Counted from the stretch's first letter, positions 36,092 to 45,162 are shown. The stretch: 57,895 bases of DNA from Afifellaceae bacterium (GCA_028284625.1 JANQRH010000024.1:1-57895), one strand, 5' to 3'. Numbers and translations are program-made. Notes: generated by a model not told the origin, from the sequence alone.

Positions 36092-37939
36092 TTGGCTAAG
36101 GGGCAAGATTTCGTAGTGGCGTACAAACTGAAGCCGGCGGGAGATGAGCCTTTGGGACAGGCCGAGGCCGCGCTTGAGCGGCTCGGCTCGGCCAATCGCG
36201 GCCTGCAAGCGGAGATCATGGAACGCCAGTCGCAGGAAGACTGGCAGGCGGAACGCGCGCTTTTCCGCGCCATGATCGAGCAGGTGCAGGATTATCTCTA
36301 CGTCAAGGACCTTCAGGGCCGCTTCGTCATCGTCAATCCCGCTGTCGCGGCGGATTTTGGGTGTGAGCCGGACGACGTAGTCGGGCGGACCGATTTCGAT
36401 TTCCATCCGAAAGAGCTCGCCGTTCAGTTCCATCGCGACGAACAAAAAATCATCGACTCTGAGGAGCCGATGATCGCCAGAGAAGAATTCGTCATCACGC
36501 CCAACGGCAACAAAAAGTGGGTGTCGACCTCCAAACAGCCGCTGCGCGACAATTCCGGTCGGGTGATCGGAATCGTTGGGATCGCCCGCGACATCACCGA
36601 CCGAAAGAAAGCCGAGGAGCAGGTGCACTTCATGGCACACCATGACGTGCTGAGCGGTCTGCCCAACCGCGTGCGGCTCATGGATCGGCTGACGAAGGCG
36701 CTGCATCGGGCGCAGCGTCGTGGCAGCCGCGTGGTTGTCATCTTTGTCGACCTCGACAATTTCAAGGACGTCAATGACAGTCTCGGCCATCATGCGGGCG
36801 ACGTCGTTCTTCGCACGGTGGCGAAGCGTATGGTGGGCTGTATCCGTGCGACCGATACGGTTGCCCGGTTCGGCGGCGACGAGTTTGTCATTCTGTTGGA
36901 CGATGCGGCGAAGAAGGTCACCGCGGCCGTCGTGGAGAAGATCAGGACTCGGATATCCGAGCCGATCATCGTTGACGACCACACCTTTCACATCACGTGC
37001 AGCATGGGTGTCGCTTCGTATCCGGCCGATGGCACGAACGCGGAAGTGCTTCTGTCCAACGCGGATGCTGCGATGTATCGCGCCAAAGCCAATGGCCGCG
37101 ATCGGGTTCAGACTTACGCCATCGAGATGACGCTTGCGGCGGAAGAGAAGCAGCGCCTCCAGGAGGGTATGCGCGCGGCGTTGGAGCGCAACGAGTTCAC
37201 GCTTCAGTTCCAGCCGCAATTCGACATCGAAACCGGGCAAGTCTTGGCCGTGGAGGCGTTGGCACGCTGGAACCACGCCGATCTTGGGCCGATCAATCCG
37301 AGCAAGTTCATTCCGATCGCCGAAGAAAGCGGCTTGATTGTCCGTCTTGGCGATTGGGTGCTCAGGGAAGCCTGCCGGCAGTGCAAGGCTTGGCACGATT
37401 CGGGGCTTCCGCCGGTCAGGATCTGCGTCAACGTTTCGGCGCGTCAGTTCCGCGAGACGAAATGGGTCGGTCGCGTGCGCAAGGCGCTCCTCGAGACGGG
37501 GTTGGAGCCGCAATATCTCGAGCTGGAGCTGACAGAGAGCATGCTGATGCATGACGTTCCGCAGGCCGTTGCGACAATGCGGAAACTGCAGGCCATCGGC
37601 GTGCAGTTCGCCATCGACGATTTCGGCACCGGCTATTCAAGCCTCAGCGCGTTGAAGACTTTCCCCGTCGCTCGCTTGAAGCTCGACGGTTCCTTTGTTC
37701 GCAACCTCCCGCAGGACGACGATGATATGGGCATCGCCACAGCCGTCCTGTCACTGGGGCGGCGGCTTAAGATGGATGTCGTCGCGGAGGGTGTGGAGAC
37801 CGCCGACCAGCTCGGCTTCCTTCGGGATCACAAATGTGAGGCGGCGCAGGGGTTCCTTTTCAGCCCGCCGCTTGATGCCTGCGCCCTGGAGGACATGATG
37901 CGCGCCGGCAATCGCCAAGGTAAGCTTACCGAGCGGTAA
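36092..37939 (+). CDS. PAS-GGDEF-EAL cyclic-di-GMP enzyme
   Basis: A protein of up to 615 residues. It has a short coiled N-terminus, a PAS domain (about 55-175; VQDYLYVKDLQGRFVIVNPA), a GGDEF domain with intact RFGGDEF (about 258-264) and an intact I-site RATD five residues before it, and an EAL domain with EALARW (about 386-391) and loop 6 DDFGTGYSS (about 509). Both catalytic cores look complete, so it may make, degrade, or switch between the two with c-di-GMP. No membrane segment is seen. The start is uncertain: TTG 36092 has no ribosome site; GTG 36116 follows AAGGGG. Two PilZ genes lie just downstream. Confidence 0.9.
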   Translation: MAKGQDFVVAYKLKPAGDEPLGQAEAALERLGSANRGLQAEIMERQSQEDWQAERALFRAMIEQVQDYLYVKDLQGRFVIVNPAVAADFGCEPDDVVGRTDFDFHPKELAVQFHRDEQKIIDSEEPMIAREEFVITPNGNKKWVSTSKQPLRDNSGRVIGIVGIARDITDRKKAEEQVHFMAHHDVLSGLPNRVRLMDRLTKALHRAQRRGSRVVVIFVDLDNFKDVNDSLGHHAGDVVLRTVAKRMVGCIRATDTVARFGGDEFVILLDDAAKKVTAAVVEKIRTRISEPIIVDDHTFHITCSMGVASYPADGTNAEVLLSNADAAMYRAKANGRDRVQTYAIEMTLAAEEKQRLQEGMRAALERNEFTLQFQPQFDIETGQVLAVEALARWNHADLGPINPSKFIPIAEESGLIVRLGDWVLREACRQCKAWHDSGLPPVRICVNVSARQFRETKWVGRVRKALLETGLEPQYLELELTESMLMHDVPQAVATMRKLQAIGVQFAIDDFGTGYSSLSALKTFPVARLKLDGSFVRNLPQDDDDMGIATAVLSLGRRLKMDVVAEGVETADQLGFLRDHKCEAAQGFLFSPPLDACALEDMMRAGNRQGKLTER

Positions 37940-37972
37940 AGCTGGATCACCACCGTCCAAAGGTCGCATAAA

Positions 37973-37997
37973 CCTCCCATTAACCGGCAATGGGAGG
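37973..37997 (+). promoter_or_regulatory. Hairpin covering the ribosome site of the first PilZ gene
   Basis: CCTCCCATT (37973-37981) and AATGGGAGG (37989-37997) form a perfect 9-bp stem with a 7-nt loop. The 3' arm contains the whole Shine-Dalgarno GGGAGG (37992-37997), 6 nt before ATG 38004. In mRNA the folded form would hide the ribosome site. It is not followed by a T-run. The pattern is directly visible; a regulatory function is inferred. Confidence 0.6.
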
Positions 37998-38003
37998 CCA
38001 CTC

Positions 38004-38366
38004 ATGACGGAGTCCACCAACGCTTCGACGGCCGAGCAGCGGCGCGTGCCGCGCTTGCGCACGCTTTTGGGCGGCATCGTTCAGTTCGACGACCATACGT
38101 CGACGATGGACTGCACGATCCGCAGCCTGTCGGCCTACGGCGCCCGCGTTGAGCTAGCGGAGGCGTTCCGCCTGCCCGACGCATTCGATCTAGCAATTCC
38201 GCATCACGACCAGGTGCATCGCGCCGAGGTGATGTGGCGGCGCGGCGAGCGCGCCGGACTGGCGCTCACCGACCTGAAGCCGCGTGAAGCGCCGGTTCGT
38301 CGGCACATGACGCCGCGTCAGCTCAGGCGTGCGCACCAAAAGGAAATGGACAACGCGCTTTACTGA
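38004..38366 (+). CDS. Small single-domain PilZ protein, first of two
   Basis: A 120-residue PilZ-domain protein, a likely c-di-GMP effector. The RxxxR motif is in QRRVPRLRTLLGG (residues 12-24), and the second motif position reads SLSAYG (41-46), with Ser in place of the usual Asp/Asn of [DN]xSxxG. The conserved STMDCTIR precedes it. Binding affinity may therefore be altered. It lies 64 bp after the GGDEF-EAL gene. It is paralogous to the next gene (shared STMDC and IPH..E/QVHRAEVMWR patterns). Confidence 0.85.
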   Translation: MTESTNASTAEQRRVPRLRTLLGGIVQFDDHTSTMDCTIRSLSAYGARVELAEAFRLPDAFDLAIPHHDQVHRAEVMWRRGERAGLALTDLKPREAPVRRHMTPRQLRRAHQKEMDNALY

Positions 38367-38443
38367 GCGTCGGCGGTAGCCGGCTGGCGCCGGCCCGCTC
38401 ATCGACCGTTAACCTTATCTGCGGTCGTTAATGGATCGTTACC

Positions 38444-38490
38444 GTGCTTCCGGACGATAAAGGTTTTAATAACCACGTCCGGGGGAGCAC
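38444..38490 (+). promoter_or_regulatory. Hairpin covering the ribosome site of the second PilZ gene
   Basis: GTGCT-T-CCGGAC (38444-38455) pairs with GTCCGG-GGG-AGCAC (38477-38490): a 6-bp and a 5-bp helix around a small internal loop. The loop between can add GGTT/AACC (38462-38465 with 38471-38474). The Shine-Dalgarno GGGGGAG (38481-38487) sits inside the 3' arm, 6 nt before ATG 38494. This mirrors the arrangement in front of the first PilZ gene but with a different sequence. Confidence 0.55.
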
Positions 38491-38493
38491 GTC

Positions 38494-38841
38494 ATGGTCG
38501 AACGGCGTCATGAGAGGCGGCTGCGTAGCCTGCTCGGCGGCCGGATCAGCTTCAAACAGTTGCACAGCACGATGGATTGCGTGGTCCGCAACATCGCACC
38601 GCATGGCGCCATGATCGTGTTCCCGCACACCGCCGTCACGCCGCGGGAGTTCGAACTGGAGATTCCGCACCGGGGCGAGATCCACGCCGCAAAGGTCATC
38701 TGGCGGAAGCACGACCGGGCTGGGGTGACGCTCTCCGACACGGAGAAGCACGACGTGCCGGTCGAGGCGACACGCCGTATTCGCCGATTGATGGCGGAGA
38801 ATCGCCGACTCAAAAGGCAGCTCGATCCCGGAAGTTGGTAA
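38494..38841 (+). CDS. Small single-domain PilZ protein, second of two
   Basis: A 115-residue PilZ protein. RxxxR motif is in VERRHERRLRSLLGG (residues 2-16), and the second motif reads NIAPHG (33-38), with Ala in place of the conserved Ser. It shares the STMDC segment and a similar core (FELEIPHRGEIHAAKVIW) with the neighbouring PilZ gene, so the two probably arose by duplication and then diverged. The C-terminus is basic (RRIRRLMAENRRLKRQL). Confidence 0.85.
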   Translation: MVERRHERRLRSLLGGRISFKQLHSTMDCVVRNIAPHGAMIVFPHTAVTPREFELEIPHRGEIHAAKVIWRKHDRAGVTLSDTEKHDVPVEATRRIRRLMAENRRLKRQLDPGSW

Positions 38842-38890
38842 AGACGACCGGCCGAACACGCCTTTCGACGCTTTGCTTCTTAGACCGTAA

Positions 38891-39529
38891 TCAGCGCCGT
38901 TCGCGGGCGGCGTTTGTCGCGGCGAGATAATCGATCTCGAAGAGATCGTCGTCGAGCCGGTTGCCGATCTCCACATTGTAAAGCGCCACCATGGTCTGCA
39001 GACCCTGTTGATCGGTGACTGTCCATTGCCGCAATTCGTGCGTGGTCCGGTCGAAGATCAGATTGAGCGTGCCGGCGCTGAAACGCGTCTCATCCTGCAG
39101 CACGATCTCGACCAGATCAGGCGCCACGCCGATGGCGGTCACCTTGTCGGTCGTGGACAGATCGAGGTTGGAATCGAGCAGGAGCCTTAGCGGCGTCTGC
39201 GATAGCGGCCAGATGTCGTAGGTCTGCAGCCGCTTGTCGAAGACCAGAACGGACTTCCCGTCGGCCACGACGCGCACAGTCGCCGGCGGGTCATACTGAA
39301 ACCGCACGCGGCCAGGGCGGGCGATGAAGAAGCGGCCCTGCAATTGCTCGCCGTCGGGATTGAACTGGACGAACTCGCCGTTCATCGTCTGGACGCGCGA
39401 CAGGGCGCCGGAAATCTCGCGCAGGACCGCGGCTTCCTGGTCCGACATTGCGTGCCCGAGATTGGGCGCCAGTGCTGCGGCTGAGAGGCCGGCGAGCACC
39501 GCGCGGCGGGTGAGCATCGCTGGGCTCAT
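38891..39529 (-). CDS. lolA: Outer-membrane lipoprotein carrier protein
   Basis: Periplasmic chaperone that carries lipoproteins to the outer membrane. The 212-residue product has a twin-arginine-like signal (MLTRRAVLAGLSAAALAPNLGHA), the typical FVQFNPDGEQLQGRFFIARPGRVRFQYDPP segment (in part), and the LolA core (LVFDKRLQTYDIWPLSQTPL). GGAGG (39536-39540) is 6 nt before ATG 39529; ATG 39532 is also possible. It follows ftsK by 80 bp, the usual alphaproteobacterial order. Confidence 0.88.
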   Translation of the reverse strand: MSPAMLTRRAVLAGLSAAALAPNLGHAMSDQEAAVLREISGALSRVQTMNGEFVQFNPDGEQLQGRFFIARPGRVRFQYDPPATVRVVADGKSVLVFDKRLQTYDIWPLSQTPLRLLLDSNLDLSTTDKVTAIGVAPDLVEIVLQDETRFSAGTLNLIFDRTTHELRQWTVTDQQGLQTMVALYNVEIGNRLDDDLFEIDYLAATNAARERR

Positions 39530-39608
39530 CATGATCCTCCTTGCGGGGCCCCGTGCGTTATAGTCACTTCGTGACGAGACAAGGGCGCGCAATGGCCCCG
39601 GCGCGGCC

Positions 39609-42110
39609 TCAGGCGGCGTCCTCACCGACCAGGATGTCGCGCTTTCCGGCATGATTGGCCGGGCCAACGACGCCTTCCTCCTCCATCCGCTCGATGATGG
39701 TGGCGGCGCGATTGTAGCCGATGGACAGGCGGCGTTGAATATAGCTGGTTGAGGCCTTGCGGTCGCGCAGCACCACGGCCACGGCCTGATCGTAGAGATC
39801 GTTCGATTCTTCCATGCCGCTCGCCAACGCGTCGAAGCCGCTTTCCGCTTCTTCCTCGTCGGTGATGGAATCGAGATAGTCCGGCACGCCTTGGCTCTTC
39901 AGATGGGCGACGATGTCCTCCACCTCCTCGTCGGAGACGAACGGCCCGTGGACGCGCTGGATGCGTCCGCCGCCGGCCATGAAGAGCATGTCGCCCTGGC
40001 CGAGAAGCTGCTCCGCGCCCTGCTCGCCAAGGATGGTGCGGCTGTCGATCTTCGACGTCACCTGGAAAGAGATACGGGTGGGGAAGTTCGCCTTGATGGT
40101 GCCGGTGATGACGTCGACGGAGGGCCGCTGCGTGGCCATGATGACGTGGATACCGGCGGCGCGTGCCATCTGCGCCAAGCGCTGAACGGCGCCTTCGATG
40201 TCCTTGCCGGCCACCATCATCAGATCGGCCATCTCGTCGATGATGACGACGATGTAGGGCATCGGCTCAAGCTCAAGCTCTTCGGACTCGAAGATCGGCT
40301 CGCCGGTCTCGTGATCGAAGCCGGTCTGCACGGTGCGAGTCAGCACTTCCTTCTTCTTGGCGGCAAGCGCGATGCGCTGGTTGAAGCCGTCGATGTTGCG
40401 CACGCCGACCTTCGACATCTTCTTGTAGCGGTCCTCCATCTCGCGGACCGTCCACTTCAGCGCCACAACCGCCTTGCGTGGATCGGTGACGACCGGCGCC
40501 AGGAGATGCGGGATGCCGTCATAGACCGACAGTTCCAGCATCTTCGGATCGATCATGATCAGACGGCACTGATCTGGCGACATGCGGTAAAGCAGCGACA
40601 GGATCATCGTGTTGATGGAGACCGACTTGCCGGAGCCGGTGGTGCCGGCGACCAACAGATGCGGCATCTTGGAGAGGTCGGCGATGACGGGCTCGCCGCC
40701 GATCGTCTTGCCGAGCGACAGTGCCAGCTTGGCTTTCGATTTCTCGTAATCGTCGGAGGCCAGAAGCTCGCGCAGGAACACCGTTTCGCGGTTGGCGTTG
40801 GGCAGCTCGATGCCGATGGCATTCTTGCCGGGGATCACCGCGACACGGGCGGAGATGGCGCTCATGGAACGGGCGATGTCGTCGGCCAAACCGATGACGC
40901 GGGACGATTTGATGCCGGGCGCCGGCTCCAGCTCGTAGAGGGTTACGACGGGGCCCGGCCGGATGTTGATGATCTCGCCGCGGACGCCGAAATCATCGAG
41001 CACGCCTTCCAGAAGCCGCGCGTTCTGCTCCAATGCGGCGCTGTCGACTTGTTTGTCGCGCTTGCGCTGCGGCGGCGGCTCAAACAACAGGCTGAGCGCC
41101 GGCAGCTCAAAATCGTCGGAGGGCAGGAAGGAGGGCTGCGCCTCCTTGCGGGCGCGGGCGCTTGGCTTTGGGCGCGGCGCCCTCGGCTGGACGATGCGGC
41201 GCTGTGCGTTCTCCGGCTGATCGAGGTCTTCCAGCTCCTGCGCGAAAGCACCGTCGAACTCGTCGCCCCCGTCCGCGTACGCGCCGCCGTCCGTAGCAAA
41301 GGCCGGCTCGCGGCGAACAGGCGTGGCCGCTGTGCGGCGGTTTTGAGCGGCGTCGTAGATATGTCGGGACAACCGACGCACAAGCGCATTGGCCAGAAGC
41401 GCCCAGTGCACGGCGATCCCGGCGACGAGCCGCAGCCTGCTTTCTGAGCGAGCGATCGGCTCCTCGTCGTAGACCTCGTACTCTTCCTCGTCTTCCTCCG
41501 GGTCCTCCTCAAGCGCAGCGCGGCGATGTACCGTGGCGCCGGAGGCCGGTTCGCGCAGGCACGCCGTCCAAAGAAGGCCGACGGAAACGCCGCCGAGCAC
41601 GACGAACAAGGCCGCGTAGAAGCCGGCCGACAGAATGCCGCCGCCGAACCATTCCGCGACGCTCAGCGTGATATCGCCGGCGGCGCCGCCGAGGCCGGTC
41701 GGCAGCGGCCATTGCGCCATGACCGGCAGGCAGGAGAAGGCAGCGGCGAAAAGAACGGCGCCGCCCAGCCAGGCACCGGCTTGGCGGAACACCCGACGCG
41801 GACGACGTAGGCGGAAGAGGTTCCAGCCGATGATCGTGAAGGGGACGAGAATGCCGACGATCGCCAGGCCAAAGAACTGCATCGCCAAATCGGCAAAGGC
41901 CGCGCCGGGCCGGCCAAGGATGTTCTGGACCGATTCGTCGGCCACATAGCTGAAGCTCGGGTCATCGACGTGCCAGGTGATGAGGCTGGTGAGGCCGAGA
42001 GCGGCAAGCACGAGAATGGCGAGCCCGCCCAAGCGCATGGCGTAGCGCAGAGCGAAATCGCGCAGGCGGTTTTCGAACGGATAGGGGTCGGCTAGGGAAC
42101 CATAGGCCAT
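39609..42110 (-). CDS. ftsK: DNA translocase FtsK
   Basis: An 833-residue ATPase that clears chromosome ends through the division septum and acts with XerCD. The N-terminus has four membrane segments (about 25-175), then a Pro/Arg/Asp-rich linker (about 200-350), the RecA-like motor with Walker A VAGTTGSGKSVSINTM and Walker B YIVVIIDEMADLM, and a C-terminal gamma domain (YIQRRLSIGYNRAATIIERM) that reads KOPS sites. Length is shorter than in E. coli, as usual for alphaproteobacteria. A full CtrA box lies upstream. Confidence 0.95.
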   Translation of the reverse strand: MAYGSLADPYPFENRLRDFALRYAMRLGGLAILVLAALGLTSLITWHVDDPSFSYVADESVQNILGRPGAAFADLAMQFFGLAIVGILVPFTIIGWNLFRLRRPRRVFRQAGAWLGGAVLFAAAFSCLPVMAQWPLPTGLGGAAGDITLSVAEWFGGGILSAGFYAALFVVLGGVSVGLLWTACLREPASGATVHRRAALEEDPEEDEEEYEVYDEEPIARSESRLRLVAGIAVHWALLANALVRRLSRHIYDAAQNRRTAATPVRREPAFATDGGAYADGGDEFDGAFAQELEDLDQPENAQRRIVQPRAPRPKPSARARKEAQPSFLPSDDFELPALSLLFEPPPQRKRDKQVDSAALEQNARLLEGVLDDFGVRGEIINIRPGPVVTLYELEPAPGIKSSRVIGLADDIARSMSAISARVAVIPGKNAIGIELPNANRETVFLRELLASDDYEKSKAKLALSLGKTIGGEPVIADLSKMPHLLVAGTTGSGKSVSINTMILSLLYRMSPDQCRLIMIDPKMLELSVYDGIPHLLAPVVTDPRKAVVALKWTVREMEDRYKKMSKVGVRNIDGFNQRIALAAKKKEVLTRTVQTGFDHETGEPIFESEELELEPMPYIVVIIDEMADLMMVAGKDIEGAVQRLAQMARAAGIHVIMATQRPSVDVITGTIKANFPTRISFQVTSKIDSRTILGEQGAEQLLGQGDMLFMAGGGRIQRVHGPFVSDEEVEDIVAHLKSQGVPDYLDSITDEEEAESGFDALASGMEESNDLYDQAVAVVLRDRKASTSYIQRRLSIGYNRAATIIERMEEEGVVGPANHAGKRDILVGEDAA

Positions 42111-42164
42111 TGTCGATCGACGCGCATTGTCACAGGGCTTCTTCGCGAGCGTAAGGAGGCAGGG

Positions 42165-42179
42165 TTAAGGCTGCTTTAA
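42165..42179. promoter_or_regulatory. Full CtrA-type box upstream of ftsK
   Basis: TTAA (42165-42168), seven bases, TTAA (42176-42179), followed by CC: this matches the CtrA consensus TTAA-N7-TTAA exactly. It starts 55 bp upstream of the ftsK ATG (minus strand) in a region without genes. Cell-cycle control of ftsK is known in Caulobacter. The site was recognised by sequence only. Confidence 0.6.
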
Positions 42180-42266
42180 CCACTGGGGATTGCCGGCAGT
42201 CGCCGCGGTATGGAACGCAATGCGAAGCGAGACTTAGAAACGACCGGGCCTACGTTGGGACAATTG

Positions 42267-43079
42267 CTACGCCGCCGCTGTCGCGATATGCCCCTGTATC
42301 TTCGCGGCGACGGGCCCTTCGCCGTATTTTTCAGCAATCGCAGCCGCTGCGTGATCGGTGACTTCGCCTAGCCGCGTTGCGTCGCGGGCTTCGATCTCGT
42401 TCCTGAGCGGCGTTCCTTCACAATAGGCGACGGCAGGATGGCGCGCCGTTGGGGCGGCGCTCACGTCGGTTCTCGTCTCGACAGTGACGTGACCGAACCC
42501 GGCTGCCCGTAAGTCCGCCTCGATTACCGCGACATCGTGATAGCCGTGAGGCGTGCGCGCGAGGAACAAGGGAGGGTCGTCGGGAAAGAGCTCTCCCGCC
42601 GCCTGTGTCACGACATCAGCGAACTCGTTGGTTTCGATTCTGTCCCATGTGTTGAAAATCAGTCGCCCGTTCGGTTTCAGCACGCGCCGCGCCTCGGCAT
42701 ATCCCGCGACGCGATCGGGAAAGAACATCACGCCAAACTGACAACAGACGACATCGAAGCTGTCGTCTTCGAAGGGTAGCGACAGAGCATCCGCCGCGCG
42801 CCATTCGATGCGAGCGTTCGCACCCTGAATTCGAGCCGCCCGATCGAGCATCGGTTGGTTGAGGTCTGTCACGACATAACGCGCGCTGGTCCCAAGCCGT
42901 GGCGCCAGCGCACGCGTCACAACGCCTGAACCTGCCGCCGTCTCTAGAATGGCTTGCGGTTCGTCCCGCACAACGCGGCTGGAAAGGTCTGCTGCGTAGC
43001 TCTCGAAGATCAGCGGAACAAGATAATCGTCATAGACGTCCGGGATTGATCCCGCGAAGACCTTGTCTGAAGCGCTCAC
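42267..43079 (-). CDS. Class I SAM-dependent methyltransferase (UbiE-like)
   Basis: A 270-residue methyltransferase with motif I ILETAAGSGVVTRALAPRLG (about residues 46-65), acidic loop VVTDLNQPML and motif IV DSFDVVCCQFGVMFFPD. The domain type is Methyltransf_11, as in menaquinone/ubiquinone and small-molecule methyltransferases. The substrate is unknown. The start is GTG 43079 with a GGGAGAAGG purine run upstream. A hairpin at 43155-43179 separates it from amtB. Confidence 0.82.
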   Translation of the reverse strand: MSASDKVFAGSIPDVYDDYLVPLIFESYAADLSSRVVRDEPQAILETAAGSGVVTRALAPRLGTSARYVVTDLNQPMLDRAARIQGANARIEWRAADALSLPFEDDSFDVVCCQFGVMFFPDRVAGYAEARRVLKPNGRLIFNTWDRIETNEFADVVTQAAGELFPDDPPLFLARTPHGYHDVAVIEADLRAAGFGHVTVETRTDVSAAPTARHPAVAYCEGTPLRNEIEARDATRLGEVTDHAAAAIAEKYGEGPVAAKIQGHIATAAA

Positions 43080-43154
43080 AATCCTTCTCCCAGATGCCTG
43101 AACAATAGCGGTTCATTGTAAGGGAGGCACTTGGGAACTCAGAAGGGATTATGT

Positions 43155-43179
43155 GAACGGGGCCGCGAAGGCCCCGTTC
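43155..43179 (-). terminator. Hairpin after amtB
   Basis: GAACGGGGCC (43155-43164) pairs with GGCCCCGTTC (43170-43179), a 10-bp perfect stem with a 5-nt loop. It lies 29 bp past the amtB stop on the minus strand. No T-run follows it in that direction, so it is a weak intrinsic terminator or an RNA-stabilising hairpin. Confidence 0.6.
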
Positions 43180-43208
43180 TGTCTTGGGAGGACCGGATTG
43201 GGCCTCTG

Positions 43209-44561
43209 TTAAACCCGCTGGCTTCCGACACCGAACTCCGGATAGGCCTCCACGCCGACCTCCGAGGTGTCGAGGCCGAGCGATTCTTCCTCTTCGCTGG
43301 CGCGGATGCCGACGGTGTATTTGAGCGCCAGCCAGATGATGCTGCTGGCCACCAGCGTGAAGGCGCCGATTGAAACGATTCCGACGATCTGCGTCCCGTA
43401 GCTCGTGCCGGAATTCGTCAGCGGCACGACCAGGGTGCCCCATATGCCGGCGATCAGATGCACCGGAATGGCGCCGACAACGTCGTCGATTCGCATCTTG
43501 TCGAGAAGCGGCACGAAGATCACCACGATCACGCCGCCGACCGCACCGATGAAGAGGGCGGCCGGAACGCTGGGGGTCAGTGGCTCCGCCGTGATGGAGA
43601 CAAGACCGGCAAGCGCGCCGTTCAGCGCCATGGTCACGTCGACCTTCTTGTAGATGATCTGCGTGAGGATGATCACCGCAACCACGCCGGCAGCAGCGGC
43701 AAGGTTGGTGTTGACGAAGATGCGCGAGATCGCCGAGGCGTTCTCAAAGCCGTCAAGCGCCAGCTGCGAGCCGCCGTTGAAGCCGAACCAGCCGAGCCAC
43801 AGGATGAAGGTTCCAAGCGTGGCGAGCGGGATCGAAGAGCCTGGCAGCGGGTGAATGCCGTTGGCGGTGAACTTGCCCTTCCGCGCACCGAGCAGGAATG
43901 CACCCGAAAGCGCCGCCCAGCCACCGACTGAGTGGACCAGCGTGGAGCCGGCAAAGTCGGAGAAGCCCATCTCCGAAAGCCAGCCGGCGCCCCATTGCCA
44001 GGAACCGGTGATGGGGTAGAGCACGCCAGTGAGCAGAGCCGTGAAGATCAGGAACGGCCACAGCTTGATGCGTTCAGCCAGCGTTCCGGAGACGATCGAC
44101 GCCGCGGTGGCGCAGAACACCATCTGGAAGAACCAGTCTGACGCGGCGGCATAATCGCCGCTCGTCTCTGAAGCCGGATCGGGAATGTCTTTCGGGACGG
44201 GGACGCCGAAGAAACCGCCGTTCACGTCCATGTACATGAGATTGTAGCCGATCACCCAGAACATGATGCCCGCGATCGAATAGAGCGAGATGTTCTTCAG
44301 GCATTGCATGGCCACGTTTTTGGACCTGACCAGTCCGGCCTCCAGCATGGCGAAGCCGGCCGCCATCCACATGACGAGGAAGCCCGACACGAGGAACGAG
44401 AAGGTGTTGAAGGTAAAGGCGACGGCCGCGGCGTCCGCCGCCACCATCGCCACTTCAGCCGCGTCCGCGGCGGCCTCAGTCGTTTCCTGGGCGAAAGCCG
44501 GCGCAAGCATGGCGGCGAGCAGCCCGGCCGCGCCAATCAGTTTAGCTGCGAAGCAGCGCAT
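43209..44561 (-). CDS. amtB: Ammonium transporter
   Basis: A 450-residue Amt/MEP ammonium channel. It has a signal peptide (LIGAAGLLAAMLAPAFAQ), then an N-terminal extension, and eleven membrane segments. Family motifs include SGFLVMWMAAGFAMLEAGLVRSKN, DFAGSTLVHSVGGWAALSGA and HLIAGIWGTLVVP. ATG 44561 has GGAG 8 nt upstream; ATG 44582 is weaker. It lies 184 bp after glnK on the same strand, the classical glnK-amtB pair, though the gap contains its own sigma-54-like promoter. Confidence 0.93.
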   Translation of the reverse strand: MRCFAAKLIGAAGLLAAMLAPAFAQETTEAAADAAEVAMVAADAAAVAFTFNTFSFLVSGFLVMWMAAGFAMLEAGLVRSKNVAMQCLKNISLYSIAGIMFWVIGYNLMYMDVNGGFFGVPVPKDIPDPASETSGDYAAASDWFFQMVFCATAASIVSGTLAERIKLWPFLIFTALLTGVLYPITGSWQWGAGWLSEMGFSDFAGSTLVHSVGGWAALSGAFLLGARKGKFTANGIHPLPGSSIPLATLGTFILWLGWFGFNGGSQLALDGFENASAISRIFVNTNLAAAAGVVAVIILTQIIYKKVDVTMALNGALAGLVSITAEPLTPSVPAALFIGAVGGVIVVIFVPLLDKMRIDDVVGAIPVHLIAGIWGTLVVPLTNSGTSYGTQIVGIVSIGAFTLVASSIIWLALKYTVGIRASEEEESLGLDTSEVGVEAYPEFGVGSQRV

Positions 44562-44630
44562 CCGTGTTCTCCATCGTTTCATGACCCACAGAGAGGGAGA
44601 GCCAGCATCGCGGCGCTCGGAAGCACTCGA

Positions 44631-44646
44631 TACAAACCCCGTGCCA
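44631..44646 (-). promoter_or_regulatory. Sigma-54-like promoter upstream of amtB
   Basis: On the minus strand the sequence reads TGGCAC-GGGGT-TTGTA. Consensus is TGGCAC-N5-TTGC[AT], so only one base of the -12 box differs. The box ends 69 bp before the amtB start. An almost identical left half lies upstream of glnK (45163-45178), which suggests both respond to RpoN and NtrC under nitrogen limitation. Confidence 0.5.
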
Positions 44647-44745
44647 AGTGCTTTTGCGGCCCGACACGGCGTGCAGCCGTCCCTATCTGCATAGATTTTC
44701 ATCAATCAGAGGTGTGTTCAGTCTATGGTGCCTATAAAATAGGCA

Positions 44746-45135
<390 letters not shown>

Positions 45136-45162
45136 TCATCGCAGCCGCTCGTGGGCAACACC

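Noticed and set aside
36020-37552. 510-codon minus-strand frame opposite the GGDEF-EAL gene
   Set aside because: Antisense to intact PAS, GGDEF and EAL motifs; product has no recognisable domain.
39891-41447. 518-codon plus-strand frame opposite ftsK
   Set aside because: Antisense to ftsK; composition is the mirror of the ftsK codons and no domain is visible.
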